NCBI GenBank assembly: GCA_023145185.1
Contig: JAGLEG010000008.1
Span: 1-11,145, forward strand
Direction: 5' to 3'
DNA from: Thermoplasmata archaeon
GTDB taxonomy: Archaea; Thermoplasmatota; Penumbrarchaeia; Penumbrarchaeales; Penumbrarchaeaceae
DNA: 11,145 bases
Shown here: piece after piece, positions 1 through 7,901 of the stretch
How positions within the stretch are numbered: the stretch's first letter is position 1
Layout of the letters: each line of letters opens with the position of its first letter
Notes under the pieces: generated by a model
Told to the model about the DNA's origin: nothing
Database searches by the model: none
What the model saw: the letters and a program-made list of their open reading frames with translations, nothing else
Position numbers and translations under genes: made by a program

Positions 1-11
1 GATATGAGCCG

Positions 12-40
12 GTCAATGTTGGGAGAGGCCTAACTTTGAC
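12..40 (+). repeat. 29-base imperfect palindromic repeat, copy A
   Basis: Arm GTCAATGTTGGG (12-23), linker AGAGG (24-28), arm CCTAACTTTGAC (29-40). The arms pair over 12 positions with one mismatch and one G-T wobble. Differs at one base from copy B and, in inverted orientation, at one base from the copy at 9202-9230. Confidence 0.85.
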
Positions 41-71
41 ACTCACCTATGCTCATCGTGTCAAAGTTAGG
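29..71. repeat. Perfect 14 bp hairpin sharing an arm with the 29-base repeat
   Basis: Bases 29-42 (CCTAACTTTGACAC) pair exactly with 58-71 (GTGTCAAAGTTAGG) across a 15-base loop. The left arm is also half of the 12-40 repeat, so the two hairpins cannot form together in one RNA strand. Confidence 0.8.
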
Positions 72-95
72 ATGGATCAAATAGGATCCCAGCCT

Positions 96-124
96 GTCAA
101 CGTTGGGAGAGGCCTAACTTTGAC
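96..124 (+). repeat. 29-base imperfect palindromic repeat, copy B
   Basis: Arm GTCAACGTTGGG (96-107), linker AGAGG, arm CCTAACTTTGAC (113-124); one base different from copy A. Its right arm can also pair perfectly with the arm at 60-71. A TTTTTT run follows at 135-140 on the plus strand, so it could end plus-strand transcription entering from the left. It lies 25 bases past the stop of the giant minus-strand gene. Confidence 0.85.
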
Positions 125-149
125 ATATCCAATGGTTTTTTACAACGTA

Positions 150-3100
150 TCATTCCTCGATACTCTCTTCAGACATTGCCGCCTTCTTTCTTTCCACCAC
201 AACAAGTAAGATCAGCGAGGCAATGAGCAATACAATAAGGAGGAAGACGAGTTTGTTCACATTCCAATCTCCTTTTTCATCAACTACATCTTCATCATTA
301 TCGTCATCAGAGATCGGCATTGAATCGTCCTTCAACGGACTTGTCCTCACAAGGAACTCATCCAGATTGGTGATATTGTCGTTATCGAGGTCGCCGGATG
401 CATCTACCGAGTTGTTCGGGTCCAATCCGTAGAAAGATTCCCACCAATCAGGCATACTGTCACCGTCGGTATCGGTGTTCTCATCCGAGACCGTGACGCT
501 GTCATCAGGTTCATCCGGGAGTGCGTTCACGGTGATGGTGAAACTGTATTCTATGGGAACCACACCATCTGTGGCTGTGAGCTTGATGGTGAATACGCCT
601 GCTACTGGCGATACTGATCTGATCGATCCTGTCGAGGCATCGATCAAAATATTGCTTGCAGGCGTGCTGCCGATCAAATACACGATGGTGTCATCATCCT
701 CATCCGTTGCCATGCATTTCACGAACAAATCATCTCCTTCGGTGATGATCTGGTCCGACGGAACGACCGACCAGACAGGTGCATCATTTGAGTTGAAAAC
801 CGTAAGCAGGAAACCAAGCGTGTCATTGGCTCCGGCAGAATCAGTAACCATGATCTCCACCCATGAGCTACCTACATTGTTGTTAGTGGGCATACCCTCA
901 AGCTTCCAGCCATTAAGCACAAGCCAATCAGGACTTGAAATGAGAGACGGGGTAAGATCATAAACGGCATCCACATCTTGGACTTCAAGGGTCATATTGT
1001 ATTGTTCATCTTCCACTGCCGTGGTGATAGGGTCGCAGGTAAAGAAGGGTGCATCATTGATGTCTAGGATTCTCAGTGAGAAGTTGATCGAATCCGAACC
1101 GCCATAACCATCGGACACTGATACATTGACCAGAAAGGTTCCAACATCATCATTGGTCGGCCTGCCCGAAAGTAACCCGGTCGCAGGATCGATGGACAGC
1201 CAACCTGCGTTTGTATCAAGTGTCCAGGCGTACACCGTTTCAACAGGATCCTCATCTTCAGCCGTGAACATGACCGAATACTCCGCATCCTCAAGTGATC
1301 CTGTCTGAGGGAGTGTTGTGATCACAGGTGGATCATTTACATTGGTGATATTCAAAATGAAAGATATTGTGTCCTCACCACCATTTCCATCCGAAACTGT
1401 CAAGATCATATCATAAATGCCCACATCGTTGTTCTCAGGGGTCCCATTCAACCAACCGGTCACAGGATCGATGGACAGCCAATCAGCATCGGAAGAGAGA
1501 TCCCATGTCATCTCATCGAGTGTTGGATCGATGTCATTTGCATTGTAATCAACACTGTAATACTGATCTTCCGGAGCGGTCAGTACATCATCGGTCGTTA
1601 TCATCGGATCATCGTTGACATTGGCGACCGTCAAAGTATAATTAAAGAGCTTGATCGATCCGACCGTATCGTTCACCGACACGTTAACGAACATTATCCC
1701 GGTATCTTCATTTGAAGGCGTTCCTGAAAGCATCCCTGTGGTGGAATTTATTGACAACCATCCAGTACCATTTGTAGTCAGGTTCCATCTCTCGATCTGG
1801 TTGAAACCAGGGTGCGACTGGGCGATCGAATCAAAGGGTATGAGGTATAGAGAGTCCTCCATTACATGATCGATCGAAGCAATATATGCGGTGGATATCA
1901 CCGGTTCAATATTGTTCAGATAGGGATAGGTACTATCCTCGACGATGCCCCATGGGGTGTCGAAGTTCCAGTTCCCGAAGGTCGCCTGCTGTTTCATCTG
2001 TGCGGTGGTCCTTCCAATTCCTCCACCGCTGGATGTCATCCCGGACCTGGTCGTGTCCCAGTAGCAATTGTAAAGGCTCCCATAGCTGGTTCCAACGAAA
2101 CCACCGGCACCTAGTATTCCGTCGACAATGCCAGTGCTGTAACAATGTCTCATGGTTCCCCAATAGTTATAACCTACGAAGCCTCCAAGTTCATCATAGG
2201 TCCCACCTCTGGACTTGGCATTTCCAGTACTGTAACTATTTCTGATCTCTCCCTGATAAAGATACCCGATGAAACCACCAACATAATCATCGGTACCCAA
2301 GCCCCATCCAGCGGAGCCAGTGCTATAGCAGTACTCAATGGTGGATTGATAACTATAACCGGCAAAACCACCGATATTGGAATTTATCGCCCCATAGAAA
2401 TCCAGGTTCACATCAGCATGGCCGCTGCTGTAACAGTGCTTGATGGTTCCTTCGAAAATATTTCCAATGAAACCACCAACATATAGGTTCCCACGAGCTG
2501 AACCTCTACTATGACATTGAGTGATGGTTCCACGGCATTCTCCCGCAAAACCACCTATGTCGTTCCAGGTCCCTGTGGCCGAACCTGTGCTGTAGCAATT
2601 TGTAATGCTTCCACTGGCTATCCGTCCGATGAAACCTCCAACTTGGAATGCTCCGATACTATAACCGGTGCTGTAACAATTCTCGATGTTTCCTGTGTTG
2701 TATCCGGCGAAACCACCTATGTCGTCTGCTCCTGTGGCAGAGCCGGTGCTGTAACAGTTAGCTATGGTTCCGGTATTATATCCCACGAATCCTCCGATCT
2801 GATTGTCGATCCCCTCGGCAGAGCCGGTACTGAAGCAGTTCGTTATGGATCCAGCATTATATCCACCGAAGCTTCCCACGGCGTCATCGGTTCCTGTAGA
2901 ATCCACGGTTGAGTAGCAGTTCTCTATACTTCCACCATCGTTCCTCCCCATTACTCCACCAACGAAATCCCTTCCCAGGAATTTAGAGGCTGACCCTGTC
3001 AATCCAAGATCCTTGACAACGCTGCCAGAGGAGAGATATCCGAACAGGCCTACGTGATCTTCCCCAGGTCTATCTACGTGGAGATCGGATATCTCATGAC

Positions 3101-3434
3101 CATTCCCATCAAGGGAACCTGTGAACCTGGCACCATTATACCCGATGGGATCGAAACCATCTCCGTAGTTCCAACCACTTGTCAATGAAGCATCGATATC
3201 TTCGACAAGCATATAATGCGCGCTCAGATTGGCGCTCATGTTCTGAAGCTGAGTGATATTGGATATCAGATACGGGTTGCCAGCGGTTCCGTTCCCACCT
3301 GAGATCGGGGATCCAGCATACCCAAATGATGGAACATTCAGGCTGATCGCCTCCTCGGATGAATATCCCTCACTTATCATAAGCGGTGTTGAGAGCAGAA
3401 TAAAAAGAGATACCAATGTCATCAATCTGGCAGG
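150..3434 (-). repeat. Copy 2 of the tandem paralogue duplication (3' half of the fused gene)
   Basis: This half repeats the plan of the 5' half without LamG and the first Ig-like domain. The duplication is clear at DNA level: bases 335-477 and 3587-3729 differ at only about a dozen of 143 positions by eye, an offset of about 3252 bases. The ancestral second gene would have started at residue 1378, where ATG has become GCC; a Met three codons later (ATG at 3422) could still start a 1090-residue protein. Confidence 0.85.
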
Positions 3435-6400
3435 ATCCTCCTTCTTCCTCCAATTAACAAGAAGAAGGATAAACGAAATGATGAGCAATATGATCAAAAC
3501 AAAAGCGAGATTGTTCATGTCCCAATCCCCTTTTTCATCCGCTGCATCTTCATCGTCATCAGAGACCGGCAATGAATCCTCCTTCAACGGACTTGTCCTC
3601 CCAAGGAACTCATCCAGATTGGTGATATTATCGTTATCGAGGTCGCCGGATGCATCTATCGAATTGTTGGGATCCAATCCATAGAAGCTTTCCCACCAAT
3701 CAGGCATACCATCACCGTCGGTATCGGTGGTCTCATCGGTAACTGTGATGTTGTCATCAGGTTCATCCGGGAGAGCTTCAACGGTGACCGTAAAACTATG
3801 ATCAATGGAGACGACCTCATCTGTGACTGTGATAATGATGTCGTAAAGGCCAACGGCCATGGCTGATGAGGTGATCCGCCCTGTGGAAGGATCGATCGAG
3901 ATCTCTGTCATGGGTGTGCTTTCAATTGAATACATGAGATCATCATCATCTTCATCGGTTGCCATACAGTCCAGGAACAATATATCTCCCTCGGTGAGAA
4001 CCTCATCGGATGGAACGATCGACCACTCAGGCGCATCGTTCGAGTTGGAAACCGTAAGCAGGAAACCAAGCGTGTCATTGGCTCCGGCAGAATCCGTTAC
4101 AATGACCTTTACCCAAGAACTGCCAACATCTTCATTCTCAGGTACACCTTCGAGCTTCGAACCATCAAGGTTTAACCAATCCGGGTTCGAGATCAGGATA
4201 AGTGCAAGATCGTCTCCCGCATCCATATCACCATATTCCAGGATCAAGGTGTACAACTCATCCTCCACAGCCGTGGTTACTGGATCTCCGGTAAAGAACG
4301 GAGCATCATTGATGTTCGTGATGCTAAGCGTGTAATTGATCGAATCCGAACCACCGTATCCATCGGACACCGATACATTGACCCAATAAGTGCCAACATC
4401 ATCATTATCCGGAGTGCCAAAAAGATGGTTTCCGGTCATGTCCAGCCAACCTGCGTTTGTATCAAGTGTCCAGGTGTACACCGTTTCAACAGGATCCTCA
4501 TCATCTGCTGTGAAAGATATTGAATATTCTGCATCTTCTGGTGATACATCCTGAGGGAGTGTTGTTATCACCGGCAGATCGTTGACATTTTCCACGTTCA
4601 ATGTGAAAAGACTCGAATCATAGCCCCCGTTACCATCCGACACCGTAACGTTCACAATAGCAGAACCGACATCATTGTTCCCAGGTGTGCCGTTAAGCCA
4701 TCCTGTTGCAGGATCGATGGACAACCACTCAGCTTCAGTGGAGAACTCCCAGGTTAAAATATCCCCTATCAGGTCAATGTCGTATGCGTTGTAATCGACA
4801 CTGTAAAACTCATCCTCCGTAGCAGTCGGGATATCACTGGTAGTAAGCACAGGCGGATCGTTGACGTTGGTCACTGTCAACGTGAAATTGAAGTTCTGTA
4901 TCGATCCGATCGTATCCTCCACGGACACGTTTACAAAATAAATGCCAACATCCTCATTGGAGGGGAATCCCGAGATCGCCCCTGTTGAAAAATTCATGGA
5001 AAGCCACTCAGATGCATCGGTGGACATGTTCCATATCTCGATCGTATTGAAACTCGGGATCGGTTGTGCCAAGGCATCAAAAGATAGAAAGTAAGGTGAT
5101 TCCTCGAAAGCCTCTTCCATTAAATTTGGAAAAGAAGTGTGGATCACCGGTCTCAGCGTGGTAAGATACGGATAGGTGCTCCCCTGGATGATGTCCCAAG
5201 TAGTTGTGAAGTCCCAGTTGGTGAAGGTTGCCTGCTGCTTCATTTGTGCAGTTGTCCTGCCTAATCCTCCTGCACTGGTGGTCATACCAGACTTAACAGT
5301 ATCCCAAAAGCTTGCAGTGAGGGTGTAACCACCATCCCGCCCAATAAAACCACCCACATCCATGTCTCCTCCTCTAACAGAGCCTGTGCTGTAGCAGTTC
5401 ATGATAGTGGCCTTAAAGATCATTCCTGCAAAACCGCCAACCTGATGATCTCCTCTGGCAGAGCCTGTGCTGTAGCAGTTCATGATGCTTCCCTCATTAA
5501 TTCCTGCAAAACCGCCAATAAAATCCCACTCACCTATCGAAGGTCCGGTGCTGTAGCAGTTCTCGATGGATCCCTTATCATTCCATCCAACGAAACCGCC
5601 AACATGGAAACCGCCGCTTGCAGAGCCTCTACCGTAGCAGTTCTGGATCGTTCCCTTGTTGTATCCAGCGAAACCACCGGTGCTTAATCCACCGTTGGCT
5701 TTCCCCGTACTATGGGAATTTATTATGGTCCCTGAATTATATCCCGCGAAGCCTCCAACATTATCCCAGGTTCCCTTAACCGAACCTGTGCTGTAACAAT
5801 TGATCAAGGTGCCTCCGCTGGTCCCTGCAAACCCACCGGTCTGATCGCGGCCTATAGCATTGCATGTACTGAAAGAGTTAGTTATATCCGCTGTATTATA
5901 TCCCGTGAATCCCCCACAAGTTTCACCACCTTGGACATCCCCCGTTGAGTAGCAGTTATCGAAGCTCCCACCCAGGCTCCGTCCCACAAATCCACCGATA
6001 TTGTTACCACCGCGGGTGAAGCCCGATCTGAAGCAATTATTGATACTTCCATCGATACTCAGTCCGATAAAACCACCCAGATAATGTACACCTATTGTTT
6101 GGCCTGAGTAGTAGCAATTGGTTATGCTCCCTCCATCATTCAGCCCGGCGAATCCTCCCACATAATTATATCCAACGACCTGGGTGAGTGACCCGGTGAT
6201 CCCAAGGTCCCTGACATCGCTCCCGGAGCCAAGATGTCCGAACAACCCAACGTATTTCTCATTTGGCCTATTGATGTAAAAGTTGGATATCTCGAAACCA
6301 TTCCCATCCAATGAACCTGTGAAAGCTGATATGCTGTCCCCAATAGGATCAAAACCTGCGCCGGAATTCCAGATCCTTGTCGCAGATGCATCGATATCTT

Positions 6401-7562
6401 TTCCCAATATGTAGTTGGCATCCAGTATAACGCTCATATTCTGCAACTGCCGGATAGTCTCGATGATGTATGGACTCCCCGTACTGCCGTTACCGTCACC
6501 GAAACCTTTGATGGAGCTGAGTATTAATGACTGGGTTGCCCAGGTCCCGTAACCATCACTTGCGTTCACCACCATGGAGAAGGTTCCTTCTTGAGTTGTT
6601 GTACCGTTGATGGCCCCGTTGGAAAACAGCTGCAGACCAGAAGGCAAAGACCCAAGATCAATCGTCCAGTTCAGCGTTCCGGTGCCTCCATATGCGTCCA
6701 GCTGTGTCGAATATGATTCGTTCACAAATGCGGTAGGAAGGCTCGTATTGTTGATAAATATGTGATGAGATAAATACTCCGCCCAGGTGGTGTTGTAAAG
6801 ATCACCGATCTCCTGAGAGGTCAAGGAACAGTTCCAGATCCGGGCCTCATCGAGGATGCCGTTGAACGGCCCCCAATCGGTTGAACGATCGAGGATGCCG
6901 ATGGCAAATGTATCGCCCGAGCAGTCATCAAACCACCCGCCGTCGTCGGCTCCCGCTGTCCAAACCAGTGTATCCTCGACACCGTCGATGTAAACCTTCA
7001 GCCCACCGGGAGTGCCGTTTTGCGTCCATGCGATGAAATGCCATTTACCGTCGTTAACGGGGATGGTACCGCTTGCGTGGCCTTGCTTGTTATCACGGTA
7101 GATACCAGCCTGTCCATTTTCTACAGAAAGCATATAATATGGGTCAGATGCTGTTTTCTTTCCTTCGCTGAAGACAACCTGCGAGCCGGTTGTAGTGGTC
7201 TGTACCCACGCTGTGATCGTCCCGCTATCGGTATCAAAGGCTGAGGACCAGGGAACGCTGACATGATCGTTCGTACCATCGAATTCGAGCGCGGTTCCAT
7301 TGATCCCCTCGACCCAATCAGTATTGGCGTTCATATATGTCAGCGTACCGTTGTTGCTGAAGCCAGACGTATCGCTGGCCAGGCCCCCAGCGCCGTCATC
7401 AAAGAGCCACTCGCCGGTCAGGTTAGAATCTGATGCGAAGATTCCCGCATTTGTAAATAATGATGCATCCGATCTGATAGCATCCTTGGATGAATGTCCC
7501 TCACTTATCAGAAGCGGTGTTGAAAACAATATAAAAAAAGATAACAGAGCCAATAACCTCAT
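150..7562 (-). CDS. Giant fused surface protein: LamG, GLUG repeats, cadherin-like domains, two membrane-anchored halves
   Basis: The reading frame is open for 2470 codons. I choose the ATG at 7562 because a GGGGGAT run lies just upstream and the protein then begins with a classic signal peptide (residues 1-22, MRLLALLSFF onward); in-frame ATGs at 7595 and 7574 lack such a site. Copy 1: LamG-like jelly roll about 49-257, Ig-like (He_PIG type) 268-350, 11 GLUG repeats (GGFxG followed by IxNCYSTG) about 438-790, five cadherin-like domains to about 1260, a Ca-binding DTDGDGMPDWWE segment near 1279, and a membrane helix about 1350-1369. Copy 2 begins at about 1378 with a second signal-like helix, then 11 GLUG repeats (1504-1872), five cadherin-like domains, a second Ca-binding segment near 2364, and a membrane helix about 2436-2455 with a basic tail. 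Many N-x-S/T sequons suggest a glycosylated exterior. An adhesive or envelope role is inferred; no enzyme motif is visible. Confidence 0.9.
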   Translation of the reverse strand: MRLLALLSFFILFSTPLLISEGHSSKDAIRSDASLFTNAGIFASDSNLTGEWLFDDGAGGLASDTSGFSNNGTLTYMNANTDWVEGINGTALEFDGTNDHVSVPWSSAFDTDSGTITAWVQTTTTGSQVVFSEGKKTASDPYYMLSVENGQAGIYRDNKQGHASGTIPVNDGKWHFIAWTQNGTPGGLKVYIDGVEDTLVWTAGADDGGWFDDCSGDTFAIGILDRSTDWGPFNGILDEARIWNCSLTSQEIGDLYNTTWAEYLSHHIFINNTSLPTAFVNESYSTQLDAYGGTGTLNWTIDLGSLPSGLQLFSNGAINGTTTQEGTFSMVVNASDGYGTWATQSLILSSIKGFGDGNGSTGSPYIIETIRQLQNMSVILDANYILGKDIDASATRIWNSGAGFDPIGDSISAFTGSLDGNGFEISNFYINRPNEKYVGLFGHLGSGSDVRDLGITGSLTQVVGYNYVGGFAGLNDGGSITNCYYSGQTIGVHYLGGFIGLSIDGSINNCFRSGFTRGGNNIGGFVGRSLGGSFDNCYSTGDVQGGETCGGFTGYNTADITNSFSTCNAIGRDQTGGFAGTSGGTLINCYSTGSVKGTWDNVGGFAGYNSGTIINSHSTGKANGGLSTGGFAGYNKGTIQNCYGRGSASGGFHVGGFVGWNDKGSIENCYSTGPSIGEWDFIGGFAGINEGSIMNCYSTGSARGDHQVGGFAGMIFKATIMNCYSTGSVRGGDMDVGGFIGRDGGYTLTASFWDTVKSGMTTSAGGLGRTTAQMKQQATFTNWDFTTTWDIIQGSTYPYLTTLRPVIHTSFPNLMEEAFEESPYFLSFDALAQPIPSFNTIEIWNMSTDASEWLSMNFSTGAISGFPSNEDVGIYFVNVSVEDTIGSIQNFNFTLTVTNVNDPPVLTTSDIPTATEDEFYSVDYNAYDIDLIGDILTWEFSTEAEWLSIDPATGWLNGTPGNNDVGSAIVNVTVSDGNGGYDSSLFTLNVENVNDLPVITTLPQDVSPEDAEYSISFTADDEDPVETVYTWTLDTNAGWLDMTGNHLFGTPDNDDVGTYWVNVSVSDGYGGSDSINYTLSITNINDAPFFTGDPVTTAVEDELYTLILEYGDMDAGDDLALILISNPDWLNLDGSKLEGVPENEDVGSSWVKVIVTDSAGANDTLGFLLTVSNSNDAPEWSIVPSDEVLTEGDILFLDCMATDEDDDDLMYSIESTPMTEISIDPSTGRITSSAMAVGLYDIIITVTDEVVSIDHSFTVTVEALPDEPDDNITVTDETTDTDGDGMPDWWESFYGLDPNNSIDASGDLDNDNITNLDEFLGRTSPLKEDSLPVSDDDEDAADEKGDWDMNNLAFVLIILLIISFILLLVNWRKKEDPARLMTLVSLFILLSTPLMISEGYSSEEAISLNVPSFGYAGSPISGGNGTAGNPYLISNITQLQNMSANLSAHYMLVEDIDASLTSGWNYGDGFDPIGYNGARFTGSLDGNGHEISDLHVDRPGEDHVGLFGYLSSGSVVKDLGLTGSASKFLGRDFVGGVMGRNDGGSIENCYSTVDSTGTDDAVGSFGGYNAGSITNCFSTGSAEGIDNQIGGFVGYNTGTIANCYSTGSATGADDIGGFAGYNTGNIENCYSTGYSIGAFQVGGFIGRIASGSITNCYSTGSATGTWNDIGGFAGECRGTITQCHSRGSARGNLYVGGFIGNIFEGTIKHCYSSGHADVNLDFYGAINSNIGGFAGYSYQSTIEYCYSTGSAGWGLGTDDYVGGFIGYLYQGEIRNSYSTGNAKSRGGTYDELGGFVGYNYWGTMRHCYSTGIVDGILGAGGFVGTSYGSLYNCYWDTTRSGMTSSGGGIGRTTAQMKQQATFGNWNFDTPWGIVEDSTYPYLNNIEPVISTAYIASIDHVMEDSLYLIPFDSIAQSHPGFNQIERWNLTTNGTGWLSINSTTGMLSGTPSNEDTGIMFVNVSVNDTVGSIKLFNYTLTVANVNDDPMITTDDVLTAPEDQYYSVDYNANDIDPTLDEMTWDLSSDADWLSIDPVTGWLNGTPENNDVGIYDMILTVSDGNGGEDTISFILNITNVNDPPVITTLPQTGSLEDAEYSVMFTAEDEDPVETVYAWTLDTNAGWLSIDPATGLLSGRPTNDDVGTFLVNVSVSDGYGGSDSINFSLRILDINDAPFFTCDPITTAVEDEQYNMTLEVQDVDAVYDLTPSLISSPDWLVLNGWKLEGMPTNNNVGSSWVEIMVTDSAGANDTLGFLLTVFNSNDAPVWSVVPSDQIITEGDDLFVKCMATDEDDDTIVYLIGSTPASNILIDASTGSIRSVSPVAGVFTIKLTATDGVVPIEYSFTITVNALPDEPDDSVTVSDENTDTDGDSMPDWWESFYGLDPNNSVDASGDLDNDNITNLDEFLVRTSPLKDDSMPISDDDNDEDVVDEKGDWNVNKLVFLLIVLLIASLILLVVVERKKAAMSEESIEE
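1947..3053 (-). repeat. GLUG repeat array of copy 2 (11 units)
   Basis: Eleven units again, counted by the GGFxG-type turns (two are altered, GGVMG and GSFGG). Several units are longer than in copy 1, with insertions of up to about 10 residues between turns. The array ends with the same cap, GRTTAQMKQQATFGNWNF, as in copy 1. Unit number is preserved although the units themselves have diverged. Confidence 0.8.
3405..3500 (-). other. Fusion junction: membrane helix, basic loop, internal signal-like helix
   Basis: Residues 1350-1369 form a helix ending in LLLV, then a short loop NWRKKEDPAR, then a second hydrophobic stretch MTLVSLFILLSTPLMISEG that closely matches the N-terminal signal peptide of the gene. 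DNA around 3429-3441 reads GGAGGATCCT then GCC AGA TTG on the minus strand, aligned with GGGGGATCCT then ATG AGG TTA at the true start. The former ribosome site therefore now encodes part of the loop. GGAGG at 3437-3441 lies 11 bases from a TTG and 14 from an ATG, so weak internal initiation is possible. Confidence 0.8.
5193..6251 (-). repeat. GLUG repeat array of copy 1 (11 units)
   Basis: Eleven tandem units of roughly 28-32 residues, each with a GGFxG turn followed by a strand of the form IxNCYSTGxxxG. GLUG repeats are known from secreted adhesins and IgA-peptidase-like proteins and are expected to form a beta-helical solenoid. The array ends in a conserved cap, GRTTAQMKQQATFTNWDF. Confidence 0.8.
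6792..7418 (-). other. LamG-like (concanavalin-type) domain, only in copy 1
   Basis: Residues about 49-257 show the usual order of LamG motifs: GEWLFDDGAGG at the start, GTALEFDGTNDHVSV, GTITAWVQT, GKWHFIAWTQNG, LKVYIDGVED, and the terminal ILDEARIWNCSLTSQEI. The family typically binds sugars or proteins at the cell surface. Copy 2 has no equivalent, so the domain was gained by copy 1 or lost by copy 2 after duplication. Confidence 0.8.
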
Positions 7563-7592
7563 AGGATCCCCCATATTTGTTGAATACATTAC

Positions 7593-7608
7593 CATTTATT
7601 ATTATTTT
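7593..7608 (-). promoter_or_regulatory. AT-rich candidate TATA region of the giant gene
   Basis: The minus strand here reads roughly TAAAATAATAATAAAT. An archaeal TATA box in this stretch would place the transcript start about 25 bases downstream, near 7575-7580, giving a short leader to the ATG at 7562. That also argues against the in-frame ATG at 7595. The match to the TATA consensus is loose. Confidence 0.25.
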
Positions 7609-7732
7609 ACGTGGGATAGATTGATCGTCAAGAAAATTCGGATCCGAAGGTCCGTATCCATTCCATGGATCGAAAAGAGAATTTGATAAGGCAATATAGA
7701 CTATGAACTTTATCAATTTATTATAACAGGTT

Positions 7733-7772
7733 GAAGCCCTTCCCCGCGTTTATCAGGAAGGGGCTTCTTTTT
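7733..7772 (+). terminator. Intrinsic-type hairpin with T-run, plus-strand orientation
   Basis: GAAGCCCTTCC (7733-7743) pairs with GGAAGGGGCTTC (7756-7767), an 11 bp stem with one bulged G and a 12-base loop, followed by TTTTT at 7768-7772 and further T-rich sequence. The T-run follows the hairpin only on the plus strand, yet no plus-strand gene is visible to its left. On the minus strand it would lie in the upstream region of the giant gene. Confidence 0.45.
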
Positions 7773-7840
7773 GTTCTTTCCATGTACATCTCTTCAGTTG
7801 GAATAAAAGAGATCCTTCCATTTTTAAGAGTTATTTTGGC

Positions 7841-7866
7841 ATCTTGGAGGTCACCACCTCCAAGGT
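7841..7866. other. Strong hairpin downstream of the small zinc-ribbon gene
   Basis: CTTGGAGGT (7843-7851) and ACCTCCAAG (7856-7864) form a perfect 9 bp stem with a CACC loop; one T-G and one A-T pair extend it to 11 bp on the plus strand. It lies 36 bases past the stop of the zinc-ribbon gene and could end or stabilise that transcript, although the T-rich stretch lies on the plus-strand side. Confidence 0.4.
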
Positions 7867-7901
7867 AAGGACAATCTTTGTTTTTCTTACATTTTCAGCT
7901 A

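Larger units (their letters stand above)
7563..7901. other. Non-coding interval with several hairpins
   Basis: No convincing gene on either strand. It contains the palindrome TTCGGATCCGAA (7637-7648), a hairpin ATCCAT/ATGGAT (7656-7661 with 7665-7670), a stem TTGATAAGG/CTTTATCAA (7683-7691 with 7708-7716), the terminator-like hairpin at 7733-7772, and a 9 to 11 bp hairpin at 7841-7866. Two of these stems contain a G-U pair when read as plus-strand RNA that would be an A-C mismatch on the minus strand. It also serves as the upstream region of the giant gene. Confidence 0.5.

Noticed and set aside
12..124. CRISPR array (two 29-base repeats 84 bases apart)
   Set aside because: Only two direct copies, the 55-base gap contains another arm of the same palindrome, and the third copy is 9 kb away in inverted orientation. 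No cas gene is visible.
475..963. Plus-strand 162-codon ORF and the similar one at 3859-4335
   Set aside because: Both are antisense shadows at equivalent places in the two copies; the minus-strand cadherin-like domains explain the sequence.
7501..7716. Minus-strand 71-codon ORF overlapping the signal peptide region
   Set aside because: It overlaps the giant gene in another frame, has no ribosome site and no recognisable domain.
7613..7780. tRNA gene in the intergenic region
   Set aside because: There are hairpins but no TPsiC-like GTTCGAATC box, acceptor stem or cloverleaf spacing.
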